Below, one piece after another: positions 13,004 to 22,960 of a stretch of DNA of 64,000 bases. Within the stretch, counting starts at the first letter, position 1; every line of letters begins with the position of its first letter. A model generated the notes under the pieces. It did no database searches. It saw only the letters and a program-made list of their open reading frames with translations, and was not told the DNA's origin. This DNA comes from Cycas panzhihuaensis (taxonomy: Eukaryota; Cycadophyta). Location of the stretch: the NCBI GenBank assembly GCA_023213395.1, contig CM041465.1, positions 40,369,741-40,433,740 of the forward strand. The letters run 5' to 3'. Position numbers and translations under genes: made by a program.

Positions 13004-13590
13004 TAAAAATCACTAATAAAATAAAAGACTCATCTGAGTAATTACAAATATTAGATCTTAGATTTAAACTTAACTCTGTAAAGAACTATCTATTTTGAAC
13101 CGTAAAATAATCCTCTCTACTTCTGGATCTATGGGACCGTGACTTCATCACTCTCCTTCTTCTCGACCAACATACCTTCCATCTAACAAATCCAACTCCA
13201 ATCATCTCTCATAAGGGTAAAATCCCCCCTCTAGGCCTCCTCCTAGAACACTAATAACTACTATAATAAGGTGCCAACCTTCGCACAGTAGTGTGCACCT
13301 ACATCCTCTCATCGTGATCTCCAAGCTCGAGATAAAGACCCTTGAAACAAGCTCCATTTAGCATCTTACAAGACCACTGTGCAACTTTACTCACCACCAA
13401 TAATTAGTCCTCAAAGATAAGATAGCGTAGGAGCTTCTCAGATCATCCCTCATAATTGACTGGATTAGGGGGCATGAATCCATCTTCCCTAAGCTGGATC
13501 CATTGTTATCATTCAGATCAATACATGAAACCCTAACTAGTTTGTACGCGTTTGTTGTTTTCAGTCATTCACCATTTAGCTCAACATCAT
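13004..13590 (-). other. 5' untranslated region of the LINE
   Basis: No coding seen. It runs from the ORF1 start to the right target duplication; somewhat richer in G and C than its surroundings. The 5' limit is set only by the duplication at 13591. Confidence 0.55.
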
Positions 13591-13605
13591 TTTTCATCAT
13601 CAGCC
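13591..13605. repeat. LINE target-site duplication, right copy
   Basis: ttttcatcatcagcc, partner of 7266-7280 with one mismatch. Confidence 0.75.
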
Positions 13606-13733
13606 TAGATACATCAATTGATAATGAGTTATCTAAAGACTACTCCCTCAACCCACCCTAAGATATTGGATTGGATGTCTCCTTATCTATTGTATCTAAG
13701 GACTTTGTCTAGACACCTTGAAGGTCGCTAATC
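13606..13733 (+). other. Short host remnant between the LINE and gypsy 1
   Basis: Expected by position to be late gag of gypsy C. No motif recognised in any frame. Confidence 0.35.
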
Positions 13734-14864
13734 CGATTTTAGATCTATTAATCTAAAATACTCTTCAAAAATTAGTATAAAAGTATTTAATAATACTTAT
13801 TTTCATATTTTCAACCTTCGTTTGGCAGGAAGATGTTATTTAGACTCTTAAAAATATGGAGAAACTACATTCTGGTACAATTAGGCTTTACCAAGGTATA
13901 ACCAGTCTAGTCCCTAGTATAACTAGTCCATCAGTTGGTGCAACCAGACTAGCAGTCAATGCAACCAAACTAGTAGCTGGTGTAGCTAATCCTACCTTAG
14001 GTATGATAAAACCAGCATCAGATTCAATCAGTCCTATTTTTTGGTGTGACCAAAATATAACAACCTCATGGGAAAACATGTTTTGATGACAAAAATGGAT
14101 TCTGTTTGATGCAAAAATTTAGGAGGATGTTTATACAATTATCCTCTAATTAATAAGAGAAAGAAATGAAAGATTTAAATTGATTTAAATCAAATTTTAA
14201 CCAATAAAAAAGTAGGTTAGAAAATGAAATAGAAAATTAATTTTTTAAAGAAGAAATGGATATGGCTAGGTTTAAAAATTACCCACATTTATGCAAAATA
14301 TAGAGAGGAGTGACCAACAATTGTAGACGCAATGATAGAAGTAAGAAATTTATGGAGGAAAGCTCTCACTAGCAACTCAAACACGATTTTACTAAAAAAC
14401 ATGACTATGTAGGAAAACAGAGAAAAACAAAGATGTAGGAGAGAAAATGGATGGGAAGGAGCAATAGAAAAGTTCCTAGATTTGTTTATGAGGCATTGGA
14501 GAGTCTAAGAAAGATCATATGCAGCCAATGAAGGAGAAAAAAATAGTCATAACAGTCTAAGGATGATGCCCAGGTAGAAATACTTCTCCAAAGAGGGTTC
14601 ATGGTTGAACAACAGCCAAGTCTTCACACTTGGATCACTAATAAAGGTACTAGAGAGTACACAATTATGAATAAAATTCCTAACTTTTATCTATTAAATC
14701 CCAAATTATTATAGCATAGAAGAAAGAGTGCAATAATGTATATATATAATAGAATTTTGTAAGAAAAATAAAATAATTTTAAAAGTAATATATGATATTG
14801 TATATTATTCTTGAATTTATTTTAATTAGATAAAGTTTTCCCTTTTCCATTCAAATTTAGATCA
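13734..14864 (+). repeat. 5' LTR of gypsy 1
   Basis: The start reads CGATTTTAGATC versus TGATTTCAGATC in the 3' LTR, so the initial T has become C. Ends TTTAGATCA. Contains three 21-bp units at about 13930-13993 in the U3-like part. Confidence 0.85.
13928..13993 (+). repeat. 21-bp tandem repeats, three units
   Basis: Period 21, e.g. gcagtcaatgcaaccaaac then tagtagctggtg. The same place in the 3' LTR has four units. Both strands stay open across the array, which gives spurious ORFs. Confidence 0.75.
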
Positions 14865-14871
14865 ATATTTT

Positions 14872-14883
14872 TGGTATTAGAGT
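14872..14883 (+). other. Primer-binding site of gypsy 1
   Basis: TGGTATTAGAGT, two C-to-T changes from TGGTATCAGAGC, seven bases after the LTR end; same spacing pattern as gypsy 2. Confidence 0.75.
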
Positions 14884-15053
14884 TCAGTTTTAAAAAAACT
14901 TTAGAAGTTTTAGGGATTTAAAAAAAAAGAGAGAGAGAGAAAAACCTCTTTCTTTTGTTGTGAAAAAGATTATATGAAAACTAGGTTTCAATACCAATTG
15001 ACTAGTGAGCCTTTGACTTAACCACTTGTTGAGAGAATAAACAATGAAGGAAG

Positions 15054-16500
15054 ATGGCTAAATCAAACCAAGATATGTAGAAGAGGTTCGTGAAGATTGA
15101 GCAAAACCTCAAGTTAGCTTAGCTTGTGGCACAACTTGTTTCTCAACAAGGTACATCTTCTTCAACAACCAAAGGCAAGAAGAAGGAAGAAGATAAATTG
15201 GTAAAAGAAGAGACAAGTGAAGTACCTATAGAAGACCAACAAGCCAAAGAAGATGAAAATGATAGTCTATTGATGGTAGTGCATCCATTCAAGGTAGAGG
15301 CAAAACTTGAATTACCCATCTATGATGGAACCCTAGATGTTGAAAAGTTAGATGATTGGTTGGACTAATTGGAAACATATTTATCAATTTATGGGTATAA
15401 AAACTAGCAGAAAATCACATTTCTTAGGTTAAAATTATCTAAACATGTATTAATTTAGTGGAATGCATACTTCAAATCCCATAATATGGCTAAAATCACA
15501 TGTCAATGTTTTAAAGCCCTCATAAAGAAGTAATTCTACCCCATTGGGTATGAAGAGTAACAAAGGATTAAATGACAGTATTATCAAGAGGAAAGAGACT
15601 AAAATGTCTAAGAATACACAATAGAATTTTAGAAGCAAGCTATTATCTTGGGTATCTCTTTGCTTGGAAAAGACATAATGCTAAAATATATCAGTGGGTT
15701 GCACCAATATGTTTAGCAAGAACTTCAATTGTTTGAAGTTAAATCACTTGATGAAGCCAACAAGAAAGCAATTTCCATAGAGAAGAGGAACAAGAAGGTG
15801 TGTGTAGAGAGGAAAAGGTTTGCAACTCAAGAAGTTAGCAACAAACCTACCCAAGAAAAGAAGTTTTTAGGAAAAGTTGGACAGTAATCGATTGGGGGTT
15901 TTGGAAAGAAAAAATAAGCCAATACCACTCAAATCAAAGTCTCTTATATGCATTGCAAAAGAGTGAGTCACAGCATAGAAGATTGTTGGTTTTTATATTT
16001 GGAGAAGTGGTCCAAGAACAAGGGAGAAGGTAAAGCCAAAGTTGAAAGTAAATCTTTACTTAACTCTATTGGAGATAAAGACATTTACAACACTGAAGAA
16101 GTCAATGAGAAGTTGATGCTCATGGCCAATGTTGAGCCTAAAAACAACTATCAACAAGTTGATTTAGAGATTAGAGAGGAGCTCTTCATGGTGAGAATCC
16201 AAGTGAAGCAAAGCATAGTTGATGCCATCTTTGATGGAGGTAGCCTAAAGAACTTAATCTCATAGGCATTGGTGAAAAAGTTGGGATTAAAAATGCACAC
16301 ACATCCAAAACATATCCTCTTGGATGGCTACAAAAAGACTCACAGTTGCAGGTAACTCACCAATGTAAGTTCAAATTTATAATTTATGAAAAATTCATTG
16401 ATGAAGTTAAATGTGAGGTAGTTCCTTTGGGCATTTGTCAAGTTGTGTTTAGTAGCACATATCTCTATGATAGAGATGGAGTCTATCATAGTAAGGTAAG
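15054..16500 (+). pseudogene. Gypsy 1 gag and protease (broken)
   Basis: Start ATG by homology with gypsy 2 (atggctaa). An acidic, Lys/Glu-rich head precedes the capsid region (ELPIYDGTLD near 15310; then LKLSKH and WNAYFKSHN-like sequence). A knuckle near 15945-15985 reads MHCKRVSHSIEDC; the first Cys expected two residues before H-C is Tyr. A protease motif FDGGS lies near 16233. In-frame stops include TAA at 15558-15560 (CAA in gypsy 2) and TGA at 15573-15575. Capsid plus processing enzyme of the particle; dead. Confidence 0.85.
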
Positions 16501-16779
16501 AAAGATTTGACTCATCAAGGACAAGAAATCATATTTGATTAATGCATTAAAGCCACAAAAAATATCTCTCTCATATATTTGTGCTATTGATGGTGAAGTA
16601 AAAGGTGGAAGAAAATGAGCAAGTAGAGTCCTCAGTGTAGGCGCTGGATAGGAAACAGTTGCAATAGATTAAAGGCCAAAGGAATAGGTATAATGACATA
16701 TTCCAGGAGCTAAAAGTGCTACCCCCTAAGAGGGAAACTGAACATGAAATCCATCTAGTTTCATATTCATCTTTGCCTA

Positions 16780-18060
16780 ATCTTAGTCTTTACTAAAACT
16801 TAGTTTTGGAGAATGAAGAGATTAAGAAGCAAATTCAAGAATTCTTGGAGCAAGAAGTGATCAAGTTAATTGTTCCCCTTGCACTTCATCTATTGTTTTG
16901 GTGCCAAAGAAAAATGGAGGATGGAGAATGTGCATTGACTACTGGGATTTGAATAAGATTACCATAAAGAATTGACATCCCCTACCATGGATAGATGACT
17001 TATTAGACTAGCTATAGTCTATAAGATATTTTAGCAAGTTGGACCTGAAATCAGACCATCATCAGGTTTGAATCTGGGAGGAGAATACTTGGAAGATAAC
17101 CTTTAAATCGAAGCAAGGGTTGTTCAAATGGATGGTGATGCCTTTTAGGTTATGCAATGCACCTTCCACTTTCATAAGGTTAATGAATAAGGTATTGATA
17201 CCTTTTATTAATGACTTTGTAATTGTCTATTTGGATGATATTCTAATTTTTAGCCATACTTAAGAGGAGCACCTCCAACATGTTGACCAAGTACACAAAG
17301 TTCTTCAAGAGCATAAGTTGAAACTTAATCTAAAGACGTGTAACTTTAAAAAGTAATCTCTCATCTTCTAAAGTTTTGTAGTTGGAGGAGGAGGATTGAC
17401 GACTGACCTAACAAAGATTAGAATTATTATTAATTGGCCCACACCCAAAACAATCACAGAGGTAAGAAGCTTCGTTAGTGCATGTTAATATTTAAGAAAA
17501 TTTATTTTTAAATTCTTTCAAATTGTAGCACCTCTTCATGCATTAATGGGAGGACATGTAAAGCTCCTTTGGGAGAATAAATAAGATAAAGCATTTAGGC
17601 TTCTAAACTAGAAATTTTATGAGACACCAATGTTCGCCTTACCATCATTGCAAAAGCCATTCAAGTTGAAGCCTTACCATCATAGCAAAATCCATTCAAG
17701 TTGAAGATCGATGATTCAAGATATGCCATGGGAGTAATATTGAAGCAAGAGGGAAGACCAATAACATACCATTTAAAAATGTTTAATGGAGCTATCATAA
17801 ACTACCCAACTCATGATAAAGATCTCTATGCATTACACTAAACAATCAAGCATTAGGGACCTTACTTGTTAGGAAAACAGGTGGTCATCCACATTGATCA
17901 TAAACCTTTGTAATTCTTGTAAACACGGTCCAAATTATAATAGGCTAGGCACATGAAGTGGATGTCTTATTTGCAAAAGTTCCACATCATGATTAAATAT
18001 AAGAAAGGCACATCAAACAAAATTGTAGACTTGCCATCTAGACCTCCTCAACAACAAGGT
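16780..18060 (+). pseudogene. Gypsy 1 reverse transcriptase and RNase H (broken)
   Basis: RT motifs in order: [14 protein letters not shown] (16900-16945), a stop at the R of NRHPLP (ttgacatcccc), SKLDLKSDHHQV-like sequence, [12 protein letters not shown], and catalytic VYLDD at 17225-17239, intact. The thumb follows (ETTD-like and INWPTPKT). A 35-bp tandem duplication at 17637-17706 shifts the frame. RNase H follows with HIDHKPL near 17900. Most stops are at codons that are Q, W or R in the family. Would copy element RNA into DNA. Confidence 0.85.
17637..17706 (+). repeat. 35-bp tandem duplication inside gypsy 1 pol
   Basis: ccttaccatcattgcaaaag and ccttaccatcatagcaaaat begin two 35-bp units ending ttcaagttgaag. 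Gypsy 2 has one unit here, so this arose in this copy; 35 is not a multiple of three. Confidence 0.85.
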
Positions 18061-18229
18061 ATTTATAGCTTGTTAGTAACTATATAATTTTAGCCTTTTT
18101 GTCATGATGAATATACTAATTTATACTTGGAGGATGAGGCATTCAAGCCTATCTTGAAACAACTATAGTAAGGAAATATAGTTGTTGATTTTTAACTGAA
18201 AATTGGTTTACTTTGCAAGCATGACAAGT

Positions 18230-19535
18230 TCTGCATTCTAAAGCATATAGACTGAATAGAGTAAGTAAGAGAAGCTCACACTTCTCTAGTTACAGGACAC
18301 TTTGGAGTGGAAAAAACATTGCCAAATTTATAGTGATATATGTATTAGCCCAATATATAGTAGGGCATGACTATTATAGTATGAAGATGTATATTGTGTA
18401 TCACATCAAAGCCAACTAATAGGAAGTTTAGATTGTACACTCCACTTTCTATTCCATCGCAACCATGGGAGAGTATCTCCATGGTTTTCCTTAGAGGACT
18501 ACCATGAACCAAAAATGGTATGGATTATTTATTTGTTGTTGATCGATTCAGTAAAATGGTGGTGTTGATTCCCTATAAGAAGGCACATATAGGAGAAGAC
18601 ATAGCTATATTATTTTTCCAACATGTTTGGAAGCATTTTGGGCTTCCCAACTCAATCATTTTTTATCAAGATAGTAGATTGTTTAGCCTTTTTTGGCAAA
18701 CTAATGATGGACATAAAGTTGAAGATAAGCATGGCCTTTCATCTTCAAATAGACAACCTAACCAAAGTTATTAATAAAACACTGGTGTAGTTGTTATGAA
18801 GATATAATGCCAAGCATCTTAATGCTTGAAATGAAAGTCTCCCATACCTGCAATTTACCTTCAACAGAGCAGTCCATAATTCAACTCAGAAATCACCATT
18901 CAAATTAAGTTTAGGATTTCTACCTATAAGTCCATTTGATTTATAGTTTTCAACTCAACTTACTGTAAGAAATGAAAAGGAAGAAGGAGAAGAGAAGGCA
19001 CAAAGATTCTTAGAAAGAATTGGGAAAATTCATCAATAGGTTAAGAAGCAGCTTCAAAAATCTCTGTAGAGATATAAACAAAGGCGTGATGCACACAAAA
19101 CTAGCCATTCCTTCAAGGAAGAAAATCAAGTTTGGTGCATCTTAATAAGAAAAGATTATAAGGGGAAGGTAAAACGTTAAAGCCTATACATTAAGGTCCT
19201 TTTACAATCTTAAAGAAGATTAGGGAAAATGCTTTAAACTTTTAGAATTCCTAAAGATATATTTAGTTGTGAATGTTAAGAATCTAAAGATGTTCAAGCC
19301 ATCCATATTAGATGAAGATGTAGATGGAGTTCTACTTTTTCTAAATCCAAAGGAGTTATGAGTGGAGAAAGAAGAACTAATGCAAAATGATTGTATTCTT
19401 TAAAAGAAGAAGACCATAACTAGAAGAGGCATAATTAAGTCTTTCATGATTGTAGAGAAAGGACAAATACCCAGCAAAGAAAAATGGTATAGTAAGGAGA
19501 AGGGAAGAATCAAATTTCATCATCTATATTTATAA
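18230..19535 (+). pseudogene. Gypsy 1 integrase and C-terminal region (broken)
   Basis: Integrase core: NGMDYLFVVDRFSKMVVLI-like sequence at 18515-18570, HVWKHFGLPNSI at 18622-18660, then a frame-shifted HPQTDGQ-equivalent (18740-18765, caaatagacaacc). Further down are NRAVHNSTQKSPF-like and GPF-like stretches. The tail, ending TTTATAA at 19535, is homologous to the gypsy 2 tail and lacks an obvious chromodomain. Frameshifts separate core and tail. Would insert element DNA into the genome. Confidence 0.8.
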
Positions 19536-19578
19536 GGTCCATTAGGTTATGAACTCCTAAAAATAGAGAGTTTTAATC

Positions 19579-20727
19579 TGATTTCAGATCTATTAATCTA
19601 AAATACTCTTCAAAAATAAATATAAAAGCATTTAGTAATATTTATTTTTATATTTTCATCCTTTATTTAGTGGGAAAATATTATTTAGACTCTTTAAAAT
19701 GTGGAAAAATTACATTCCAGTACAACTGGGCTTTACCATAGTACAACCAGTCCAATCCTTAGTATAACTAGTCCAGTAGTTGGTGTGACTAGACTAGTAG
19801 TTAGTGAAACCAGACTAGTAGTTGGTGCAACCAGACTAGTAGCTAGTGTGACTAGGCTTGGCTCAGGTACAACTAGACCAGTAGTAGGTACAACCAGTCC
19901 TATTTTTTGGTATAGCCAAAAAGGTAGCCTCACAGAAAAATGTGTTTTAACAGATAAAATAGACTTCGTTTGGTATAAAAATTTAGGAGGATATTCATAT
20001 AATTATTCTCTACTTAATAAGAGAAAGAAGTTAAAGATTTAAACTGATTTAAATTAGTTTTTAATTGGTCAAAAAGTAGGTTGGAAAATGAAATGGAAAA
20101 ATAGTTTTCTAAAGAAGGAACAGAAATGGTTAGGTTTACAAACCACCCAGATTTGTCCAAAATACAGAGAGGAGTGGCCAACAATTGTAGACGTAATAAG
20201 AGGAGCAAGAAATCTAGGGAGGAAAGCTATGACTAGAAACCTAAATATGATTTTGCTAAAGAACATGACTGCGTGGGAAAATAGAGGAAAACAAAGGTGC
20301 AATAGAGAAAACAAATGGGAAGGAGTAGTAGAAAAGTACCCAGATCTATTTATGAGGCATTAAAGAGTCTAAGAAGGCATAGACATAGCTACCAAAAGAG
20401 AAAAAATAGCCATAGTAGTCCAAGGAAGATGCCCAGGTAGAAATACTTCTCCAAAGAGGGTTTGTAGTTGAACAATAGCCAAGTCTTCACACTTGGATCA
20501 CTGGTAAAGATACTAGAGAGTACACAGTCACCAGTAACATGCCCAACTTTCATATGTTCAATCCCAGATTATTATAGCATGGAAGAAGGAGCGTAATAGT
20601 GTGCATATATAACAGAATTTTGTAAGAAAAGTAAAATAATTCTAAAAGTAATGTATGATATTATGGATTATTCTTGAATTTATTTTAATTAGATTAAGTT
20701 TTCACTTTCTCATTTAAATTTAGATCA
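19579..20727 (+). repeat. 3' LTR of gypsy 1
   Basis: TGATTTCAGATC ... TTTAGATCA, 1149 bp against 1131 bp for the 5' copy; the difference is mostly one extra 21-bp unit. Preceded by the purine-rich aaaaatagagag. Confidence 0.85.
19774..19857 (+). repeat. 21-bp tandem repeats, four units
   Basis: Units such as gtagttggtgcaaccagacta; one unit more than the 5' LTR. Near-palindromic composition keeps both strands open. Confidence 0.75.
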
Positions 20728-21946
20728 AGGGCTCCCTCTGTAATTCTCCTTTATTAGTCTGTATTAACTCTAGAGCCTCCCTCAACTTTATTAATATTAG
20801 CATCATTATGCTTATATATCATTCCCAAAATAAGGTTTAATGTATCACTCTTAGTCCATTAAGTCCTCACTATTTAGCCAAGATTAAAAACCTTTGTATA
20901 CAAATAGAAATATATACCCTATAATTTGATTTTTATACCCTCTCCATTGATGGCATTGATGCCATTCTGGGAATCCATTAGTTTCAAACCTTCAGTACCT
21001 AAAACTTCAATCATCATCAAAACTTCATTTTTCCAAAGATTCCTAGGAGTAAATCCATAAACTATATGACCTCTAATCATCTTTGAATAAAGTGGTCTAA
21101 GCCAACTAGATGTGTAAACTCTTTACTCGAAACATGTGGTTTATTATCTACCTTAACAATATCTAAGCCATCCCACTCTCTACTCACCCTAATAAACTCT
21201 TCTCATACAATATTATTATATTTTTAATATATGTCCTTCCTCTCTTCTACCCTACTTTAGTTTCTATCATACCATTGATCTATAGAATCCTCACAACCCC
21301 ACTAGTTTACACCCCTATTAGAACAACTATTTCTAAAAAAATAAAATCAAACACCTCACTCTGGATCTTCTTAACCTTGGCACCATTCAATTTAACAAAA
21401 GTCTCTGTGATACTTCTATCATCCTTGTTAGGAAAAATGATGGCTCTTTTCTACTTTATGTCAACTATCATGAGCTTAACAAAATCACAAGTTAAAAAAA
21501 AGTTTTCCACCCCTCATATAGTTAATATGTTAGAAGAAATCCATGGGGTTATAATTTTTCCTAAAATCGATCCTTGCTTTGATTATTATCCAATTTCGAT
21601 TGCCCCCTTAAATTTACCAAAAATTACTTTATGTATTCTTCATGATTACTTTAATTTTGAGTGATACCTTTCATCTTATGTAATACACCTATAATATTCT
21701 AAGCCTTGATGAACCACATCTTCTCCTTTTACCTTCACAAATTTATCATTCTCTTCTTTAATGACATCCTCATCTATAACAAGGGTTGGGCCTAATATCT
21801 ACATCACTTGAAGTTTGATCTTTAAGTCCTTTCCTAATAACAATTGTATGCCAAGATTTTTAAATGTAAATTGGCTAGTCCTAAGTTTAATACCTTAGCT
21901 ATATTATGTCCCATGAAGGTTTCATAGTTAATACTATCAAAGTAAT
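20728..21946 (+). pseudogene. Gypsy C protease end and first part of reverse transcriptase
   Basis: A protease C-terminal motif DAILGIH lies near 20950-20975. Then the PY.Y-like region before RT (DPHNPTSLHPY in one frame, 21285-21320), LNLGTIQF (about 21370-21400), VRKNDGSF (21430-21450), TPHIVNMLEEIHG (21515-21550), FPKIDP (21560-21575) and, after a frame change, YLSYIMSHEGFIV up to 21946. The order is that of gypsy RT. The coding is cut by the copia A LTR at 21947 and resumes at 60757. At least three frame changes and many stops. Confidence 0.8.
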
Positions 21947-22197
21947 TAAAGAGAAATAACAAAGAGGAACAATGTAATAATAGAACTTAAATCAATGTGA
22001 AGAGTTAATAGCTAATGAATCCAAGTATATCAATGAGGAACAATCATAGATTCAGGTCTAAGCATAGATTATTTTATTAATCTAAGTAATAGCTAAAGAA
22101 TTATAGGAGAAAACTCTAACTCTCTTCTTATCCACTCATTCAACCCCTTACATCTGCCATTATAAAAGTATATATAGACATAATTTTACAAGGTATT
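21947..22197 (-). repeat. Copia A 3' LTR, distal piece
   Basis: Matches 60278-60530 (shared aggtctaagcata, ccacttac-like and attcaaccccttacat blocks). Interrupted after ggtatt by copia B and continued at 29806. Confidence 0.8.
22193..22197. repeat. Copia B target duplication, left copy
   Basis: gtatt beside TGAAAAG; right copy atatt at 29801-29805. Four of five bases match. Confidence 0.6.
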
Positions 22198-22495
22198 TGA
22201 AAAGAGTGGATCTATCCTTCATCTCCATGCACTAAACACAAAGGCAAACATGGGAGCAAGAGAGACTTGAGAGAAAGAAAGTAGCTCTCACAAAATGGGG
22301 AGGTAAAGAATGAATCTCCTCCATTGAGCTTTACTTTTATATTGAGAGAGGGAGCATTTGAGTTAGGTGAAATGAAATTACACATAATGCACATGAAAGT
22401 GCATTTCACTTAAGTGATCTAATTTAAAGTTCACTTAAGACCCTTTTTCGAAATAATCAACTAATATAATGACCTTATGTCATTAACCCTTTTCA
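22198..22495 (-). repeat. 3' LTR of copia B
   Basis: Identical to 29503-29800 except A instead of G in ctaatataatgacc. Opens with TGAAAAG and closes with CTTTTCA, a 7-bp terminal inverted repeat. Confidence 0.97.
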
Positions 22496-22497
22496 AT

Positions 22498-22508
22498 CTC
22501 CCCCTTAA
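22498..22508 (-). other. Polypurine tract of copia B
   Basis: The minus strand reads ATTAAGGGGGA directly upstream of the 3' LTR, a typical copia second-strand primer. Confidence 0.8.
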
Positions 22509-22799
22509 TGGTAGAAGGTCATTTCATTCTATTTTATTCTATCCTATGAGGTCTTCATTTGAGCCTCTTACAAATCAAACTAGTATGATACTTTTGTGGG
22601 AAACCCTCATGGGGAAGAAAACCCACAAATTTTCTAATCTACTAACCTGGCTCAGGTAGCTCTTTAAATGTAGCGATAGCCAATCAAGACAATAAATTTT
22701 GTAGCTAAAATTCATCGAGTCTCCATATACCATTTGGTCATCCCCTGCCCTTTCGGGTTTTCACAGGTTCTGATTTTCCAAAATGATACAACCCTTATC

Positions 22800-22895
22800 C
22801 TTTCACGCCCACATGGGGTTTTCACGAATGGGATAGAGCAGAGACTTACTCTTGTCCTTCCGTGCCCACAAGGGGTTTTCACGAATGAGACAGAG
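22800..22895 (-). repeat. Direct repeat in the copia B 3' untranslated region
   Basis: Two copies of a cg(c/t)gcccaca(t/a)ggggttttcacgaatg block about 58 bases apart, with a third weaker match near 22740-22765. Noncoding; position between pol end and PPT. Confidence 0.6.
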
Positions 22896-22960
22896 TATGA
22901 TGGTCCTATTGTCATCTCTTTCAATCAGTCAGAGATGGAGGCCCTAAGGCTGAGTTGCTT

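Larger units (their letters stand above)
7281..13590 (-). mobile_element. L1-type LINE, nearly full length, inactive
   Basis: About 6.3 kb on the minus strand: 5' region (13004-13590), ORF1 with a DUF4283-like region and CCHC knuckle, ORF2 with endonuclease, reverse transcriptase, zf-RVT-like and RNase H regions, then a 14-A tail (7282-7295 as T on the plus strand). A 15-bp imperfect duplication brackets it. The order and size match full-length plant L1 elements. Both ORFs carry many stops, several readable as TGG to TAG or CAG to TAA. Confidence 0.85.
13734..20727 (+). mobile_element. Gypsy 1: complete but decayed Ty3/gypsy element
   Basis: Two LTRs in the same orientation (13734-14864 and 19579-20727), a tRNA-Met-like PBS, a gag-pol region at 15054-19535 and a purine-rich tract before the 3' LTR. 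It is the same family as gypsy 2 (49432-56449): the interiors align end to end. No matching 5-bp target duplication was found (flanks taatc and agggc), so one edge has mutated or been rearranged. It lies in the gag/protease part of gypsy C. Confidence 0.85.

Noticed and set aside
19701-20042. ORFs on both strands across the 21-bp arrays (also 13856-14086)
   Set aside because: Open frames come from the repeat composition and appear on both strands; they lie in an LTR.
13729-20732. Target duplication for gypsy 1
   Set aside because: Flanks taatc and agggc do not match; shifting the edge by a few bases does not help.
22212-22409. Identical 65-residue ORFs at 22212-22409 and 29517-29714 as a duplicated gene
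   Set aside because: They are the same part of the two copia B LTRs.
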